The notes below the pieces were generated by a model. It saw nothing but the letters and a program-made list of their open reading frames with translations, made no database searches and had not been told where the DNA came from. A stretch of 64,000 nucleotides of DNA from Candidatus Saccharimonadota bacterium (lineage in GTDB: Bacteria > Patescibacteriota > Saccharimonadia > Saccharimonadales > Saccharimonadaceae), in NCBI GenBank assembly GCA_905373795.1, contig CAJPUO010000004.1, forward strand, positions 45,241-109,240, given 5' to 3'. How positions within the stretch are numbered: the stretch's first letter is position 1; every line of letters begins with the position of its first letter. The position numbers and the translations under genes were made by a program. Positions 36,597 through 45,113 of the stretch are shown here, in pieces.

Positions 36597-37400
36597 TTAT
36601 TCTCCTGACAATATGAGTCTTGAGATTAATTCTGGACTATCCAACACCGACAAATGTCCTGTGTCAAGTTCTGCAAATCTATCAATTTTCACTCCAGACG
36701 GATAAATGGGACAAGTAATTTTATCAAACTTTCCCACGATAACCCCTGTAAATTTTTGCCCGGAGACAACTATCTTCTCTTTTCTGGAAATATCCCGCGC
36801 GATCTTCGCATGCTCCAAATATTGCCGCGGCGTCACGCAAGTTTGTTTCGTTAGCCATTTTATTAGATTTATCGTACTTCTTTGTTTATTTCTCGCCAAA
36901 CATATGCCGCGCAGTACTGAAAAATAATAGTTTAAATAGATGTGTCGATTTATCCAACGAACATGATATAAAAATGCAGAAGAAGTCTTCGCCATTACTG
37001 GAGTTTTAATCGGAGGATTAACATACCAAATCTTCGGACATTCCATCTTGCTAGCCGCCAAGCAGCCTAGGGAATGAGCTACTATCTCATTAATCCGTAA
37101 ACCTCTTTGCTTAAAAGTTGGCAACAAATTACTCGCCCAGCACTCAATATCGCTAATTTCTACATCTGTAATCAATTGGCTCTTACCGTGCGACGGCAGG
37201 TCGACAAATAGCATATTTGCGCTATCCTTCAGATAATGCGCCAGCGGAATCATTCCATGAAAGTCGCCGCCAATGCCATGAATCAATAGGATAGTTTTAT
37301 CCGAATTTCCGTCATAAAAATAATAAGCAGTTTTTATACCTCCCACATCTATAAAATCACTTGAAATTTCGCTCAAAAACTCATTATACATTAGCAGCAT
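36597..37400 (-). CDS. Alpha/beta-hydrolase
   Basis: The 267-aa protein has the oxyanion segment TILLIHGIGGDFHG and the nucleophile elbow VAHSLGCLAASK with serine flanked by H and L (A replaces the first glycine of GxSxG). A catalytic histidine lies in LDTGHLSVLDSPE. Two starts are possible; ATG 37400 fits the TATAAT at 37410-37415 better than ATG 37406. It may be an esterase or lipase acting on lipids of the neighbouring glycosyltransferases. Codon use is AT-rich compared with the ATP operon. Confidence 0.82.
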   Translation of the reverse strand: MLLMYNEFLSEISSDFIDVGGIKTAYYFYDGNSDKTILLIHGIGGDFHGMIPLAHYLKDSANMLFVDLPSHGKSQLITDVEISDIECWASNLLPTFKQRGLRINEIVAHSLGCLAASKMECPKIWYVNPPIKTPVMAKTSSAFLYHVRWINRHIYLNYYFSVLRGICLARNKQRSTINLIKWLTKQTCVTPRQYLEHAKIARDISRKEKIVVSGQKFTGVIVGKFDKITCPIYPSGVKIDRFAELDTGHLSVLDSPELISRLILSGE

Positions 37401-37558
37401 CTTCATTAAATTATAGCATCGCGGTATAATAACTGCTCGAAACTATTATACTGACAAGTTGATAGTATTTCACCTCAAACAATCTATCCCAAGCCTCGCC
37501 CGCAGCAACCAGCCGCCCGCATTTTACTTGCATATCCTATTATATTATAATTTGACAC

Positions 37559-38842
37559 ATGAAATCCAAAGACAAGCCAGTTAAGCCAAGCAGTTCGCTG
37601 CGTATTGCCTTAATATTAGACGATATTTATCCGGCGTCAGGCGGCATTGGGCGTTCAGTTCAGGTACAAGTTAACGAACTGGTCCGGCTAGGCCACAAGG
37701 TGACGCTATTAGCGCCGCGGCATTACTTAGAAAAGCCAGATAACTGCGAGACAATCGTTATGTCATCGACATACATATCAGGCATGCCAGTGCAGACATG
37801 CACTATCAAACAAAGCTGGCGCATAGCCCGGCGCGTCTGCCGCCATCATCAGTTTGATATCATTCATAGCCATACGGATCGAGGCGGGCTGGCGCTGGCA
37901 GCACGCATTGCCAAGCTGCAAAACATCCCGCACGTCCATACTTTTCATGCCAATTTAGCCGGAGCGCACGCTTCGCAGCCATTCATGGCGGTCTGGGGTT
38001 CTCTGGCTTACATGCTCCTCATCAGCCCGGTGATTTCTCTGATTGCCAAAAAACGGCACAATCAGCCGATCCGCCTAGCGCCGAAAAGCCTCGACGCCAC
38101 TGGACTGCTAGCGCGATTTGATTGGCGTTCCATGGCAATTATCGCCTCGCAGGTTGACGGTTTTACTGCGCCAGCCGATTTCATGATACAGCGAATAACC
38201 GAATGTACTGGGCAGTCCAACACTCCAACCCGCGTTATACCAACTGGCATTAATCCGGAGTTAAGCCGCGCCATTAGCCAAACTCGGCGGCACCACTCCG
38301 ACCACACTATACGTTTTTTAAGCATTTGCCGCCTGTCGCCAGAAAAACGCGTCGACGCGATTATCCGCGCTTTTATAAAAGCTGACATTCCTAATTCAGA
38401 ACTGCACATCGCTGGCGGCGGAAATCAGCTTAGAAGACTTCGCCAATTAGCAAAAGGACATGACAATATTATCTTCCGCGGACACATGTCTGGCATTAAT
38501 CAAGTAGCCGAGGCGTTGGTTAACGCAGATGTTTTCGTTTTAGCGTCTTATGGTTTTGACACGCAAGCTATGACCATCGGCGAGGCAGCGACTGCTGGGC
38601 TACCGATTATTTATTGCGATCCGCGACTGACGGTTGGAGTGAATAAAGACAATAGTATTTTGACCGACGGGCCAGAGGTTGATCACTTTACTGCTGCGAT
38701 GCAGCAACTGGCAGCCGACCCGAAAAAACGGCAGAAAATGTCGCAGGCATCAATCAAGCTTGCGCCGGAACTCAAACCCGACCGAATGGCTGAAAAATAT
38801 TTGCAGTTATACAGAGACGCCATCAGCAAGCGAAAGGCCTAA
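37559..38842 (+). CDS. GT4-family glycosyltransferase
   Basis: This 427-aa GT-B enzyme reads DDIYPASGGIGRSVQVQVNELVRLGHKVTLLAP at the N-terminus, HSHTDRGGLALAARIA (typical HxH/HxD acceptor site) and PTRVIPTGINPEL at the hinge. The donor site has FLSICRLSPEKRVDAIIRAF and DVFVLASYGFDTQAMTIGEAATAGLPI, the E-x7-E region. A hydrophobic stretch (about 150-165, LAYMLLISPVISLIA) may anchor it at the membrane. The start is leaderless-type (TATAAT, seven nt, ATG). Seven bases separate it from the exonuclease gene downstream. Confidence 0.92.
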   Translation: MKSKDKPVKPSSSLRIALILDDIYPASGGIGRSVQVQVNELVRLGHKVTLLAPRHYLEKPDNCETIVMSSTYISGMPVQTCTIKQSWRIARRVCRHHQFDIIHSHTDRGGLALAARIAKLQNIPHVHTFHANLAGAHASQPFMAVWGSLAYMLLISPVISLIAKKRHNQPIRLAPKSLDATGLLARFDWRSMAIIASQVDGFTAPADFMIQRITECTGQSNTPTRVIPTGINPELSRAISQTRRHHSDHTIRFLSICRLSPEKRVDAIIRAFIKADIPNSELHIAGGGNQLRRLRQLAKGHDNIIFRGHMSGINQVAEALVNADVFVLASYGFDTQAMTIGEAATAGLPIIYCDPRLTVGVNKDNSILTDGPEVDHFTAAMQQLAADPKKRQKMSQASIKLAPELKPDRMAEKYLQLYRDAISKRKA

Positions 38843-38848
38843 AAAAGT

Positions 38849-39658
38849 ATGAGACTCTTTTCCTGGAACGTCAATGGCATCCGCGCCGTCATCAACAAGG
38901 GCGAGTTTGCCCGCTTCCTGCAAACGTACGATCCAGACATTCTATGCCTGCAAGAGACCAAGGCCGCTCGCGACCAGGTAGAAATTGATCTGCCGGAGTA
39001 CCACGAGCATTTCTATTCAGCCGCCAAAAAGGGCTATTCCGGTACGGCAATTTTCTCGAAAATCCGGCCGCTGCATTGGCGCGACGGGCTGCCGCCGGCT
39101 ATCATTGAGCGGTTCAATCTGACCGGCGATCAGTATGGCAACCCGGCGGGCGAGGGGCGTATCATCACTGCCGAGTTCGACGATTTTTGGGTGGTGACCT
39201 GTTATACACCAAATTCGAAAGGGGATTTGAGCCGGCTGAAATTACGCCATGAACAGTGGGATCCGGCAGTGCTGGCCTATCTGGAGGAATTGGAGCTCGT
39301 CAAGCCGGTGCTATACTGCGGCGATATGAACGTGGCGCATCAAGAAATTGACCTGGCAAATCCAAAGCCTAATGTCGGCAAGCACGGCTTCACCGATGAG
39401 GAGCGGGAAGGTTTTCAGAATTATCTGGACGCTGGGTTTGTCGACACCTTCCGGGCGGCGTTTCCTGACAAGACCGGGGCGTACACCTGGTGGACACACT
39501 GGGCCAACGCCCGGGCGCGTAATGTCGGCTGGCGGATTGACTATTGGCTGGCGTCGCGTGAGATCGCTAAGCGTGTCAAAAATCCACAAATCCACCCCGA
39601 ACAAATGGGCAGCGACCACTGCCCGGTGAGCATTGAAATACCCACCTCAGCTCGCTGA
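38849..39658 (+). CDS. xth: Exodeoxyribonuclease III (AP endonuclease)
   Basis: The 269-aa enzyme of the EEP family cleaves DNA at abasic sites in base excision repair. Motifs are FSWNVNGIRA, CLQETKAAR (metal-binding Glu), CYTPNSKGDLSRL, GDMNVAHQEIDLANPKPN and the final SDHCPVSIEI. Length and order are normal. It probably shares the transcript of the glycosyltransferase upstream (6-nt gap) but has no clear SD of its own. Confidence 0.95.
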   Translation: MRLFSWNVNGIRAVINKGEFARFLQTYDPDILCLQETKAARDQVEIDLPEYHEHFYSAAKKGYSGTAIFSKIRPLHWRDGLPPAIIERFNLTGDQYGNPAGEGRIITAEFDDFWVVTCYTPNSKGDLSRLKLRHEQWDPAVLAYLEELELVKPVLYCGDMNVAHQEIDLANPKPNVGKHGFTDEEREGFQNYLDAGFVDTFRAAFPDKTGAYTWWTHWANARARNVGWRIDYWLASREIAKRVKNPQIHPEQMGSDHCPVSIEIPTSAR

Positions 39659-39677
39659 TATCCATAGTCCGCTGAAC

Positions 39678-40037
39678 CTAATTCTTATCATTTTGGCGAC
39701 GATCACTGCCGTACAGCGAGCGATACTCAACCGGACGCCCCTCGTCCTCAGCCCGTTTAATGCCTTGTTTCATGCCTGGCGAGATGCCCCTATCCGTATA
39801 GACAACCGTCCTATCAGCTGATCGTCCTATCCTCAATCCAGCTTCAATTCCCATGCGGCGTTCGTCTTCATCAGCATCGTCAAGCATTTGTGGGTAGAGC
39901 AGGTGGCTAGCAAACGGCGCCTCCCCGCGATATAACGAATCGCGCATTGCTTTTCTAGCATATGCTATATTTTCGGCTTCTTCCGCAGGCGTGTTTCCCT
40001 TGAAGGGAGATTCAATGATGACAAATTCACCTTGCAC
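39678..40037 (-). CDS. Nucleoside 2-deoxyribosyltransferase-like protein (DUF7768-type)
   Basis: The 119-aa protein shows FVIIESPFKGNT...NIAYARKAMRDSLYRGEAPFASHLLYPQML, then ERRMGIEAGLRIGRSADRTVVYTDRGISPGMKQGIKRAEDEGRPVEYR. This is the pattern of small nucleoside deoxyribosyltransferase-like proteins common in phages and bacteria, which may remodel nucleotides. The catalytic glutamate in the ISxGMxxEI phrase appears as Q/G here, so activity is uncertain. It overlaps the stop codon region of the next minus-strand gene by one base. Confidence 0.72.
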   Translation of the reverse strand: MQGEFVIIESPFKGNTPAEEAENIAYARKAMRDSLYRGEAPFASHLLYPQMLDDADEDERRMGIEAGLRIGRSADRTVVYTDRGISPGMKQGIKRAEDEGRPVEYRSLYGSDRRQNDKN

Positions 40038-40405
40038 TATATTCTGCCTTCCTGACGTTTTTCTTCAATCGCTACCGTCAATTCATACAGCCGCTGCACA
40101 CCATTCTCTAGCTGGTAATAATGTCGAATGTACGCCAATTCTAGCACAAACAAAATCAGCGCCAATAGTCCCAGCAAACAATTCATCGCCAACCCCATCG
40201 CTGCGGTTGCCAAAAATGCCGCCAGGGACGCTAAAAACAGTCCGGCGAAGAAAAATGTCACCAACAGATGAATCAGCCGCTCGTGCTGAAATTCTTGCAC
40301 GCGCGTGCGGTGATAGCGCGCTAATTCCGCCAGATCAGTTTTCGACTTGGCCGCCGCTAGGCGCTGAGATATAGTTTGATAATGCTCGGCAATGTGTTTT
40401 TCCAT
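40037..40405 (-). CDS. Small two-helix membrane protein, 122 aa
   Basis: A helical cytosolic N-terminus (about 1-42) is followed by two close membrane helices (about 43-66 and 68-90) and a C-terminal amphipathic helix (YYQLENGVQRLYELTVAIEEKRQE). No family is recognised. A degraded copy of its C-terminus (CQLENGVQKLHDLTVLIEEK) is found at 43612-43698, 3.5 kb away. That is evidence for a local duplication. Confidence 0.72.
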   Translation of the reverse strand: MEKHIAEHYQTISQRLAAAKSKTDLAELARYHRTRVQEFQHERLIHLLVTFFFAGLFLASLAAFLATAAMGLAMNCLLGLLALILFVLELAYIRHYYQLENGVQRLYELTVAIEEKRQEGRI

Positions 40406-40486
40406 AGCCTAAATTGTACGCTAGCCCGGCGGCTGCGGCAAGCGCTTGAGTTGGCACGTCTGCACTTTTCGCGCTACAATACATTC

Positions 40487-40660
40487 ATGGAATTAGCATA
40501 TTGGCAGCGCCAAACACCCGAGCAGCCGTTCTTTTATGATATCGAGTGGAATAAGCCCGAACAGCGCTCGCGCGCAGGAAAACTCGGCATCATTATCGGT
40601 AACAAACTCAGTAAGGAAATTGTACGAAGAATAAGCAGTACTGGCAAGGCGGCACAATGA
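40487..40660 (+). pseudogene. Truncated copy of the NAXD-like gene at 43719
   Basis: The frame starts six nt after TACAAT like the intact gene. Its first ~40 residues (FFYDIEWNKPEQRSRAGKLGIIIGNKL) match the N-terminus of the 263-aa protein at 43719 (LFPDIEWNKPERRSQAGKLAIIGGNKL). Then it diverges and stops after 57 aa, overlapping the start of the VanY gene by ATGA. It could be kept only as a leader peptide that couples translation to VanY. Confidence 0.75.
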
Positions 40661-41484
40661 AACAAAATAGTAAAAAGCACGCGGCGCTGCTAGCCGCAGC
40701 TGTCATGATAGGATTAGCGAGCGGCGGCATTATTGCTTACCGAAAGGTAAATTCTCCGCAGCCGCCAAACACCCAAAAAACACAGGATAATACCGCCAAT
40801 TCCAGTAAATCCCCGGCGAAAAAACTCATCAAACTGACCGATTCCGTCTCCGTCAAGCCAGCTGCTGGCGACTATACCGCTGACGATCACATCTGGCGGC
40901 TAGTCAATAAAACCCACCCGCTGAAAAACAGCAAATATCGTCCGGAAAACTTGCAATTGGCAACAGTCGATTCGCGGCCGGATAAACCGGAAGAAGAGCG
41001 ATCAGTCCGCGCTGATATTATGCCAGACGTCGAACAGCTGTTTGCCAGCGCCAAAGCAGCCGGACACGACTTGCAAATCGGCAGCGGTTTTCGCGGCTAT
41101 GAATTGCAAAACACTTATTACGGCAGTTACGTCAACGCCTACGGACAAGCAGCCGCTGATAAATTTAGCTCCAAACCTGGCTACAGCGAGCATCAAACCG
41201 GATTAGTGATGGATATCGCCGCCGCCGACCACAATTGCTATCTTGAGACCTGTTTCGGCGAGACAGCTGCCGGCAAGTGGCTCGCCAAACACGCCCACGA
41301 ATACGGCTTCATCTTACGCTACCCAAAGGGCAAGGAGCGTATTACTGGCTACCAATACGAACCGTGGCATTTCCGCTATGTCGGCCGCGAGCTAGCAGCG
41401 GCACTCAAACAAGCAGACATGACGCTCGATCAGGCATCGCCAATTTTACTGGGGAAATCATCGGCAGAAAAATCCCGCCAGTAA
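40657..41484 (+). CDS. M15-family D-alanyl-D-alanine carboxypeptidase (VanY-like)
   Basis: The 275-aa protein has an N-terminal membrane anchor (about 7-27, AALLAAAVMIGLASGGIIAY) and a polar linker. The zinc peptidase domain shows SGFRGYELQ, YSEHQTGLVMDI (the SxHxxGxxxD zinc ligands) and EPWHFRYVG (catalytic Glu and third ligand). VanY enzymes trim the terminal D-Ala of peptidoglycan stem peptides. It is coupled to the truncated frame upstream by ATGA. A paralogue lies at 42747. Confidence 0.93.
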   Translation: MKQNSKKHAALLAAAVMIGLASGGIIAYRKVNSPQPPNTQKTQDNTANSSKSPAKKLIKLTDSVSVKPAAGDYTADDHIWRLVNKTHPLKNSKYRPENLQLATVDSRPDKPEEERSVRADIMPDVEQLFASAKAAGHDLQIGSGFRGYELQNTYYGSYVNAYGQAAADKFSSKPGYSEHQTGLVMDIAAADHNCYLETCFGETAAGKWLAKHAHEYGFILRYPKGKERITGYQYEPWHFRYVGRELAAALKQADMTLDQASPILLGKSSAEKSRQ

Positions 41485-41492
41485 GCAGTGCG

Positions 41493-42701
41493 TCACTCAA
41501 CAGCTACCTTAGCCGTGCCATCCAGCCACTGCCGGACTTTTGCCAAGCGCTCTTCAATCGTCGTGCCGTGCAGTTTAGTTTCGTTCGCCGCTTGCTTCAA
41601 CGGTTGCAACTTCAGATTACGGCGCGCCAGTAAATTCTGCGCCTGCCGGTCAGCTGGCGACCACTCATAGCTCATGAACGTCGGACGGAATTTGACGTCG
41701 GAAATTGAAATGCCTTTATCTGTTTTAACAAGCTTAAACTGCGCCACGCCGCCGGTCAATTCGTCAACTTGCAGCTGGCTGGATAAAAAATTGCCAATTG
41801 AATACCACACTAGCGTTTTCCCGCCGCCAGCTCGATCCAGCATGTCCGCTTTTTGGATCATGTGCGGGCCGGTACCGATCACCACATCTGCGCCCAAATC
41901 AGCAAACAATTTGGCAAATTTCTGCTGGTCGGCAGTTACCGTATGCGAATCCTCCGTACCCCAATGCGCCGACACGATCACCGCATCCGCATGCTGGCGC
42001 GCCTCGGACATTAACTGCCGCACTAGCGCCTCGTCATGATATGTATTAATACTGTAGGCGTTCGGCAGACGAACGTTGCTGAAATCGGCAAACGCCAAGA
42101 ACGCCACCTTTATGCCATTTTTCTCAAAATATTTAACCTTTTTCTGCTCGCTAGCATTACGATTAGCGCCGGCCGCTGCCAAGACAGGCAATTTCTGCCA
42201 CTCGTCAAGCGTGGCGTCAATCGCCGCCTGGCCCTTATCCGCCATATGATTAGTCGCCAAATTGATAAGATTGCAGCCGGTTTTACTCATATCGCGAGCC
42301 AATTCGACTGGCGCGTTAAACGCCGGATAGCCGGAAATCCCGTACGCCGCACCAGCGCTGGGTGTTTCCGGATTGCAAAAGAACACGTCGCTGGTGCCAT
42401 ATAACGATTTGACAGAAGTAAAATACGGCGAGAAATCATAGCCATTATTCGTTTTAGCTTGCTTAACGACCGAATCATGCGCCAAAAAATCGCCCGCCGC
42501 CGAAAAAGTCAGCGACCGTTCGCCTGAATTGTGCGGTTTAGTTTTCACGGTACTCGTAGCCGCCGGCTGATTTTTTACAGGCGCGCCAAGCTGCCAAACC
42601 AGCACTTTATACGTTAAAAATCCTGCGCCCGCCATTAAAAACACCGCAGCGATTAAACGCGAAATTGCTTTCTTAGGCGAACTATTTTTAGCGCGTACCA
42701 T
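41493..42701 (-). CDS. CapA-family metallophosphoesterase-like protein
   Basis: The 402-aa protein starts at ATG 42701, six nt after TATACT. One N-terminal membrane helix (about 15-37) anchors the domain outside. The PGA_cap/CapA signature is clear: FSAAGDFLAHD, FFCNPETP, NLINLATNHMADKG, VIVSAHWGTE and VVIGTGPHMIQKAD. CapA proteins take part in poly-gamma-glutamate capsule synthesis or act as extracellular phosphatase-like enzymes. Here it sits between two VanY genes, so a cell-envelope role is likely. Confidence 0.9.
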   Translation of the reverse strand: MVRAKNSSPKKAISRLIAAVFLMAGAGFLTYKVLVWQLGAPVKNQPAATSTVKTKPHNSGERSLTFSAAGDFLAHDSVVKQAKTNNGYDFSPYFTSVKSLYGTSDVFFCNPETPSAGAAYGISGYPAFNAPVELARDMSKTGCNLINLATNHMADKGQAAIDATLDEWQKLPVLAAAGANRNASEQKKVKYFEKNGIKVAFLAFADFSNVRLPNAYSINTYHDEALVRQLMSEARQHADAVIVSAHWGTEDSHTVTADQQKFAKLFADLGADVVIGTGPHMIQKADMLDRAGGGKTLVWYSIGNFLSSQLQVDELTGGVAQFKLVKTDKGISISDVKFRPTFMSYEWSPADRQAQNLLARRNLKLQPLKQAANETKLHGTTIEERLAKVRQWLDGTAKVAVE

Positions 42702-42746
42702 AATGCAAGTATAGCAAAAACTGCCCGATAGCGTATAATACATATC

Positions 42747-43625
42747 ATGAAGAAGGGCGGGAAAAACATATTTACTTATTTGCTGGCGATGGTTCTATCA
42801 GCATGGACAACGTTTACTTTTTTGCTGGTCGGCGGTATGTACGAAGCCAGCGACACCTACGACCAGAATCAAGCGCAAATGGCGGCTCAGCCAATCGTTC
42901 CGCCAGTAAGAACCGTAACCTTTGCCGGCGCCAATAACGCGCAATTAAAACTAAAAATCCCATCGCAAAAGTTATTACAAGCTGGCGGTATTTGGGCTTA
43001 CGTATCAAAAACCCAGGGAATTAGCGAAGATTACCAGCCGAAATTAGCTAACCTAACAGTCGAGCACGGCGACTGGCTGGAAGACAAGCGGGCCAGCGCC
43101 GAAATCCAGCCGGAACTAAAAGACATGTTTACTGCCGCCAAAGCCGCTAAAAACGACTTGATCGTGACCAGCGCCTACCGCTCAGCTGCCGACCAGAAAA
43201 AACTCGTCGCCGAATCGAAAGCCAAAAGCGGCGCCGCCTACACCGAAAAATACGTTAATCAAGCAGGACACAGCGAGCATCAGCTTGGCCTAGCGGTTGA
43301 TTTATCCAGCTTTGATAAAGACTGCAAAGCCAATTTCTCCCGCTGCAGCCTGAAAAAGGAAACTGCCGCCTGGCTGGCAAACAACTCTTACAAATACGGC
43401 TTCATTCTGCGCTACCCGGAAGGTAAAGAAGACCTCACCGGCATAGAAGCCGAAAGCTGGCACTTCCGCTACGTCGGTAAAGACATGGCGAAATTAGTCC
43501 GCGACTCAGGACTAACATTTGATGAAATATATAAAAAGATCTCCGGAAACGATAAGCTATCTGCCCAAAAATCCGTCAAGCCCGAACAACTCCAGCCTGT
43601 CCAGCCGCGCGCTACTTGGCGGTAA
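42747..43625 (+). CDS. M15-family D-alanyl-D-alanine carboxypeptidase (VanY-like), second copy
   Basis: The 292-aa paralogue of the gene at 40657 has the same design: a membrane anchor (about 9-28), a linker, then SAYRSAADQKKLV, HSEHQLGLAVDLSSF (zinc ligands) and AESWHFRYVG. The start is seven nt after TATAAT, so the mRNA is leaderless. CKANFSRC and CYLETC in the two paralogues suggest a disulfide loop shared by both. Confidence 0.93.
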   Translation: MKKGGKNIFTYLLAMVLSAWTTFTFLLVGGMYEASDTYDQNQAQMAAQPIVPPVRTVTFAGANNAQLKLKIPSQKLLQAGGIWAYVSKTQGISEDYQPKLANLTVEHGDWLEDKRASAEIQPELKDMFTAAKAAKNDLIVTSAYRSAADQKKLVAESKAKSGAAYTEKYVNQAGHSEHQLGLAVDLSSFDKDCKANFSRCSLKKETAAWLANNSYKYGFILRYPEGKEDLTGIEAESWHFRYVGKDMAKLVRDSGLTFDEIYKKISGNDKLSAQKSVKPEQLQPVQPRATWR

Positions 43626-43698
43626 TTTTCTCTTCAATCAGCACTGTCAAATCGTGTAATTTCTGAACGCCATTCTCCAGCTGGCAATAAAACAACTC
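43612..43698 (-). pseudogene. C-terminal remnant of the 122-aa membrane protein gene
   Basis: In the minus frame CQLENGVQKLHDLTVLIEEK matches the C-terminus of the protein at 40037-40405. The rest of that gene is missing here: the remnant is joined directly to the promoter of the 43719 gene. It overlaps the end of the second VanY gene. Confidence 0.72.
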
Positions 43699-43718
43699 TA
43701 ATGCGCTACAATTGATAT

Positions 43719-44510
43719 ATGGACATGAAGTTTTGGCGCAAGCAGGAACAATCAAAACCGTTATTCCCGGATATTGAATGGAATAAGCCGGAGCGCCGCA
43801 GCCAAGCGGGGAAATTGGCGATAATTGGCGGCAATAAATTAGGCTTCCTGGCGGTAGCCGACAGCCACCAAGAAGCCCTGAAAACTGGCGTCGGCGAAGT
43901 TCGCGTATTACTGCCGGACGCGCTGAAAAAAAACGTTCCCGCCGCCATGACCGACGTACTGTTCGCGCCAACCAACCCTTCGGGCAGCCTGGGTCGCGAG
44001 GCGCTACAGCCAGCATTAGCTTTGGAAGATTGGGCGGACGCACTGCTGCTGGTCGGCGATGCCGGTAAAAACAGCCAGACAGCAATCGTTTACGAGGAGC
44101 TGATTAAAAAAGCCCAGCGTCCGGTCGTTGTGACGCGCGACGCCGTAGACCTGCTGCAAAACAGCTTCGCTGAAATCCTGGACAATCCGCGCCTTGTTTT
44201 CGTCGTTTCATTCGCCCAGGTCCAAAAATTATTGCGCGCGGTCTATTATCCAAAAATCCTGACCTTCAATCTTCAATTAGCACAGTTCGTCGACATTCTC
44301 CACAAATTCACCATCACTTATCCCGTTACAATCTGCGCGTTTCACGCCGAACACCTGGTTATCGCTCACGGCGGCGACGTCATTACTCAGAACTGGAACG
44401 AACCAATGGCAATCTGGCGCGGCATAGTCGGCGCCCGCATCGCCAGTTACCTGGTCTGGTCGCCAGAATCACCGCTGGCTGCCGCCAGTACCGCTATTTG
44501 CGCGGGTTAA
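43719..44510 (+). CDS. NAD(P)HX dehydratase-like (ribokinase fold) protein
   Basis: The 263-aa protein has the NAXD/YjeF C-terminal pattern in its first half (KLAIIGGNKLGFLAVADSHQEALKTGVGEVRVLLPDAL) and a ribokinase-like core (DALLLVGDAGKNSQTAIVYEELI, RPVVVTRDAVDLL). The classic GTGDxLxG motif near the C-terminus is not seen, only AHGGDVITQNW. So it is a divergent family member and dehydratase activity is unproven. The start is six nt after TACAAT. A truncated copy of its beginning lies at 40487. Confidence 0.75.
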   Translation: MDMKFWRKQEQSKPLFPDIEWNKPERRSQAGKLAIIGGNKLGFLAVADSHQEALKTGVGEVRVLLPDALKKNVPAAMTDVLFAPTNPSGSLGREALQPALALEDWADALLLVGDAGKNSQTAIVYEELIKKAQRPVVVTRDAVDLLQNSFAEILDNPRLVFVVSFAQVQKLLRAVYYPKILTFNLQLAQFVDILHKFTITYPVTICAFHAEHLVIAHGGDVITQNWNEPMAIWRGIVGARIASYLVWSPESPLAAASTAICAG

Positions 44511-44571
44511 CTTTATTTTTCCGCTAATCACGGCAGAGAATACGAAATTTTCCCTTTTTTCATCATTTCAC

Positions 44572-44648
44572 GTCATTTTTTGCATAAAATTCAATAAAAT
44601 TTCCTAAATCTATTGACTTTTTATTCAATTATTGATATATATATTAGC
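44572..44648 (+). promoter_or_regulatory. Special promoter module, copy C
   Basis: TTGACT (44613-44618), 17 bp, TATATA (44636-44641), followed by TTAGCTTTTTG. The upstream bases (about 44572-44612) match copy A over roughly 45 bp with few differences (TAAAATTCAATAAAAT core). Between the NAXD-like stop and here only AT-rich sequence is seen. Confidence 0.88.
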
Positions 44649-44649
44649 T

Positions 44650-44724
44650 TTTTGCTCAAAGGTAGTCTTTTAGGGCGAGGAGCGCCCTTTACTTTGAGCT
44701 GAGCTCTCGCGGAAGGAGAAAACC
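44650..44724 (+). promoter_or_regulatory. Folded 5' leader C
   Basis: GCTCAAAG (44654-44661) pairs with CTTTGAGC (44692-44699), enclosing AGGGCG/CGCCCT (44672-44677/44683-44688). A strong GGAAGGAG site precedes the GTG start. Confidence 0.65.
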
Positions 44725-44922
44725 GTGTTCATTGGTATCCAGGCCCTGGCTTCGGTTAGCCTATTTATTGCAGGGGTGGCAAACCTTCTCTTCCCCATCT
44801 TCGGGGAGAGTTCTGCCATGACAACTCTCATTATGTATTCTCTTGCGTTTGGGTTAGCAAATTCTGCGCGAATCGACATGATCAAGGCCAAAATGAGAGA
44901 TAGCTCAGACAACAAGGGATGA
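44725..44922 (+). CDS. Small two-helix membrane protein, 65 aa
   Basis: It starts at GTG 44725, preceded by GGAAGGAG about seven bases upstream. Two membrane helices (about 5-25, QALASVSLFIAGVANLLFPIF, and 31-50, MTTLIMYSLAFGLANSARI) are joined by a short loop, and a charged tail (DMIKAKMRDSSDNKG) follows. Function unknown. Like the genes behind promoters A and B it is small, has a folded leader and is followed by a folded 3' region, yet the three proteins are not related. Confidence 0.7.
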   Translation: MFIGIQALASVSLFIAGVANLLFPIFGESSAMTTLIMYSLAFGLANSARIDMIKAKMRDSSDNKG

Positions 44923-44927
44923 CGCCC

Positions 44928-45037
44928 ACCGAAAGAAAATCGCTTGCCGAATTGGCTTAACCTGGTTGAGACGCATATCGCGTTTCCTGGGTTGAGATAC
45001 ACCCAATTCCGGTTTGAGCCAGTTCGGTGGGCTATTT
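44928..45037 (+). other. Folded 3' RNA of locus C
   Basis: The outer stem is GCCCACCGAA/TTCGGTGGGC (about 44928-44937/45023-45032), the middle stem CCGAATTGG with CCAATTCCGG, and the inner hairpin GAGACGC/GCGTTTC (about 44970-44989). TATTTTC at the end could act as a weak terminator. TTGAGA occurs twice in equivalent loops. No catalytic core of a known ribozyme is found. Confidence 0.55.
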
Positions 45038-45113
45038 TCTTTGTGAAAAACTTGAAAATTGATTATATAAGCGAAATATTATAAAATACATATTGTCAAT
45101 TAAAGGAAGGTTT

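Noticed and set aside
43612..44085. A 157-aa minus-strand protein
   Set aside because: Only its last ~28 codons resemble a real protein (remnant of the 122-aa gene); the rest is the antisense of the NAXD-like gene.
44928..45037. Twister or second hammerhead ribozyme at locus C
   Set aside because: A CTTAAC-containing loop recalled twister, but the pseudoknot strands and conserved loops could not be matched; there is no CUGANGA box.
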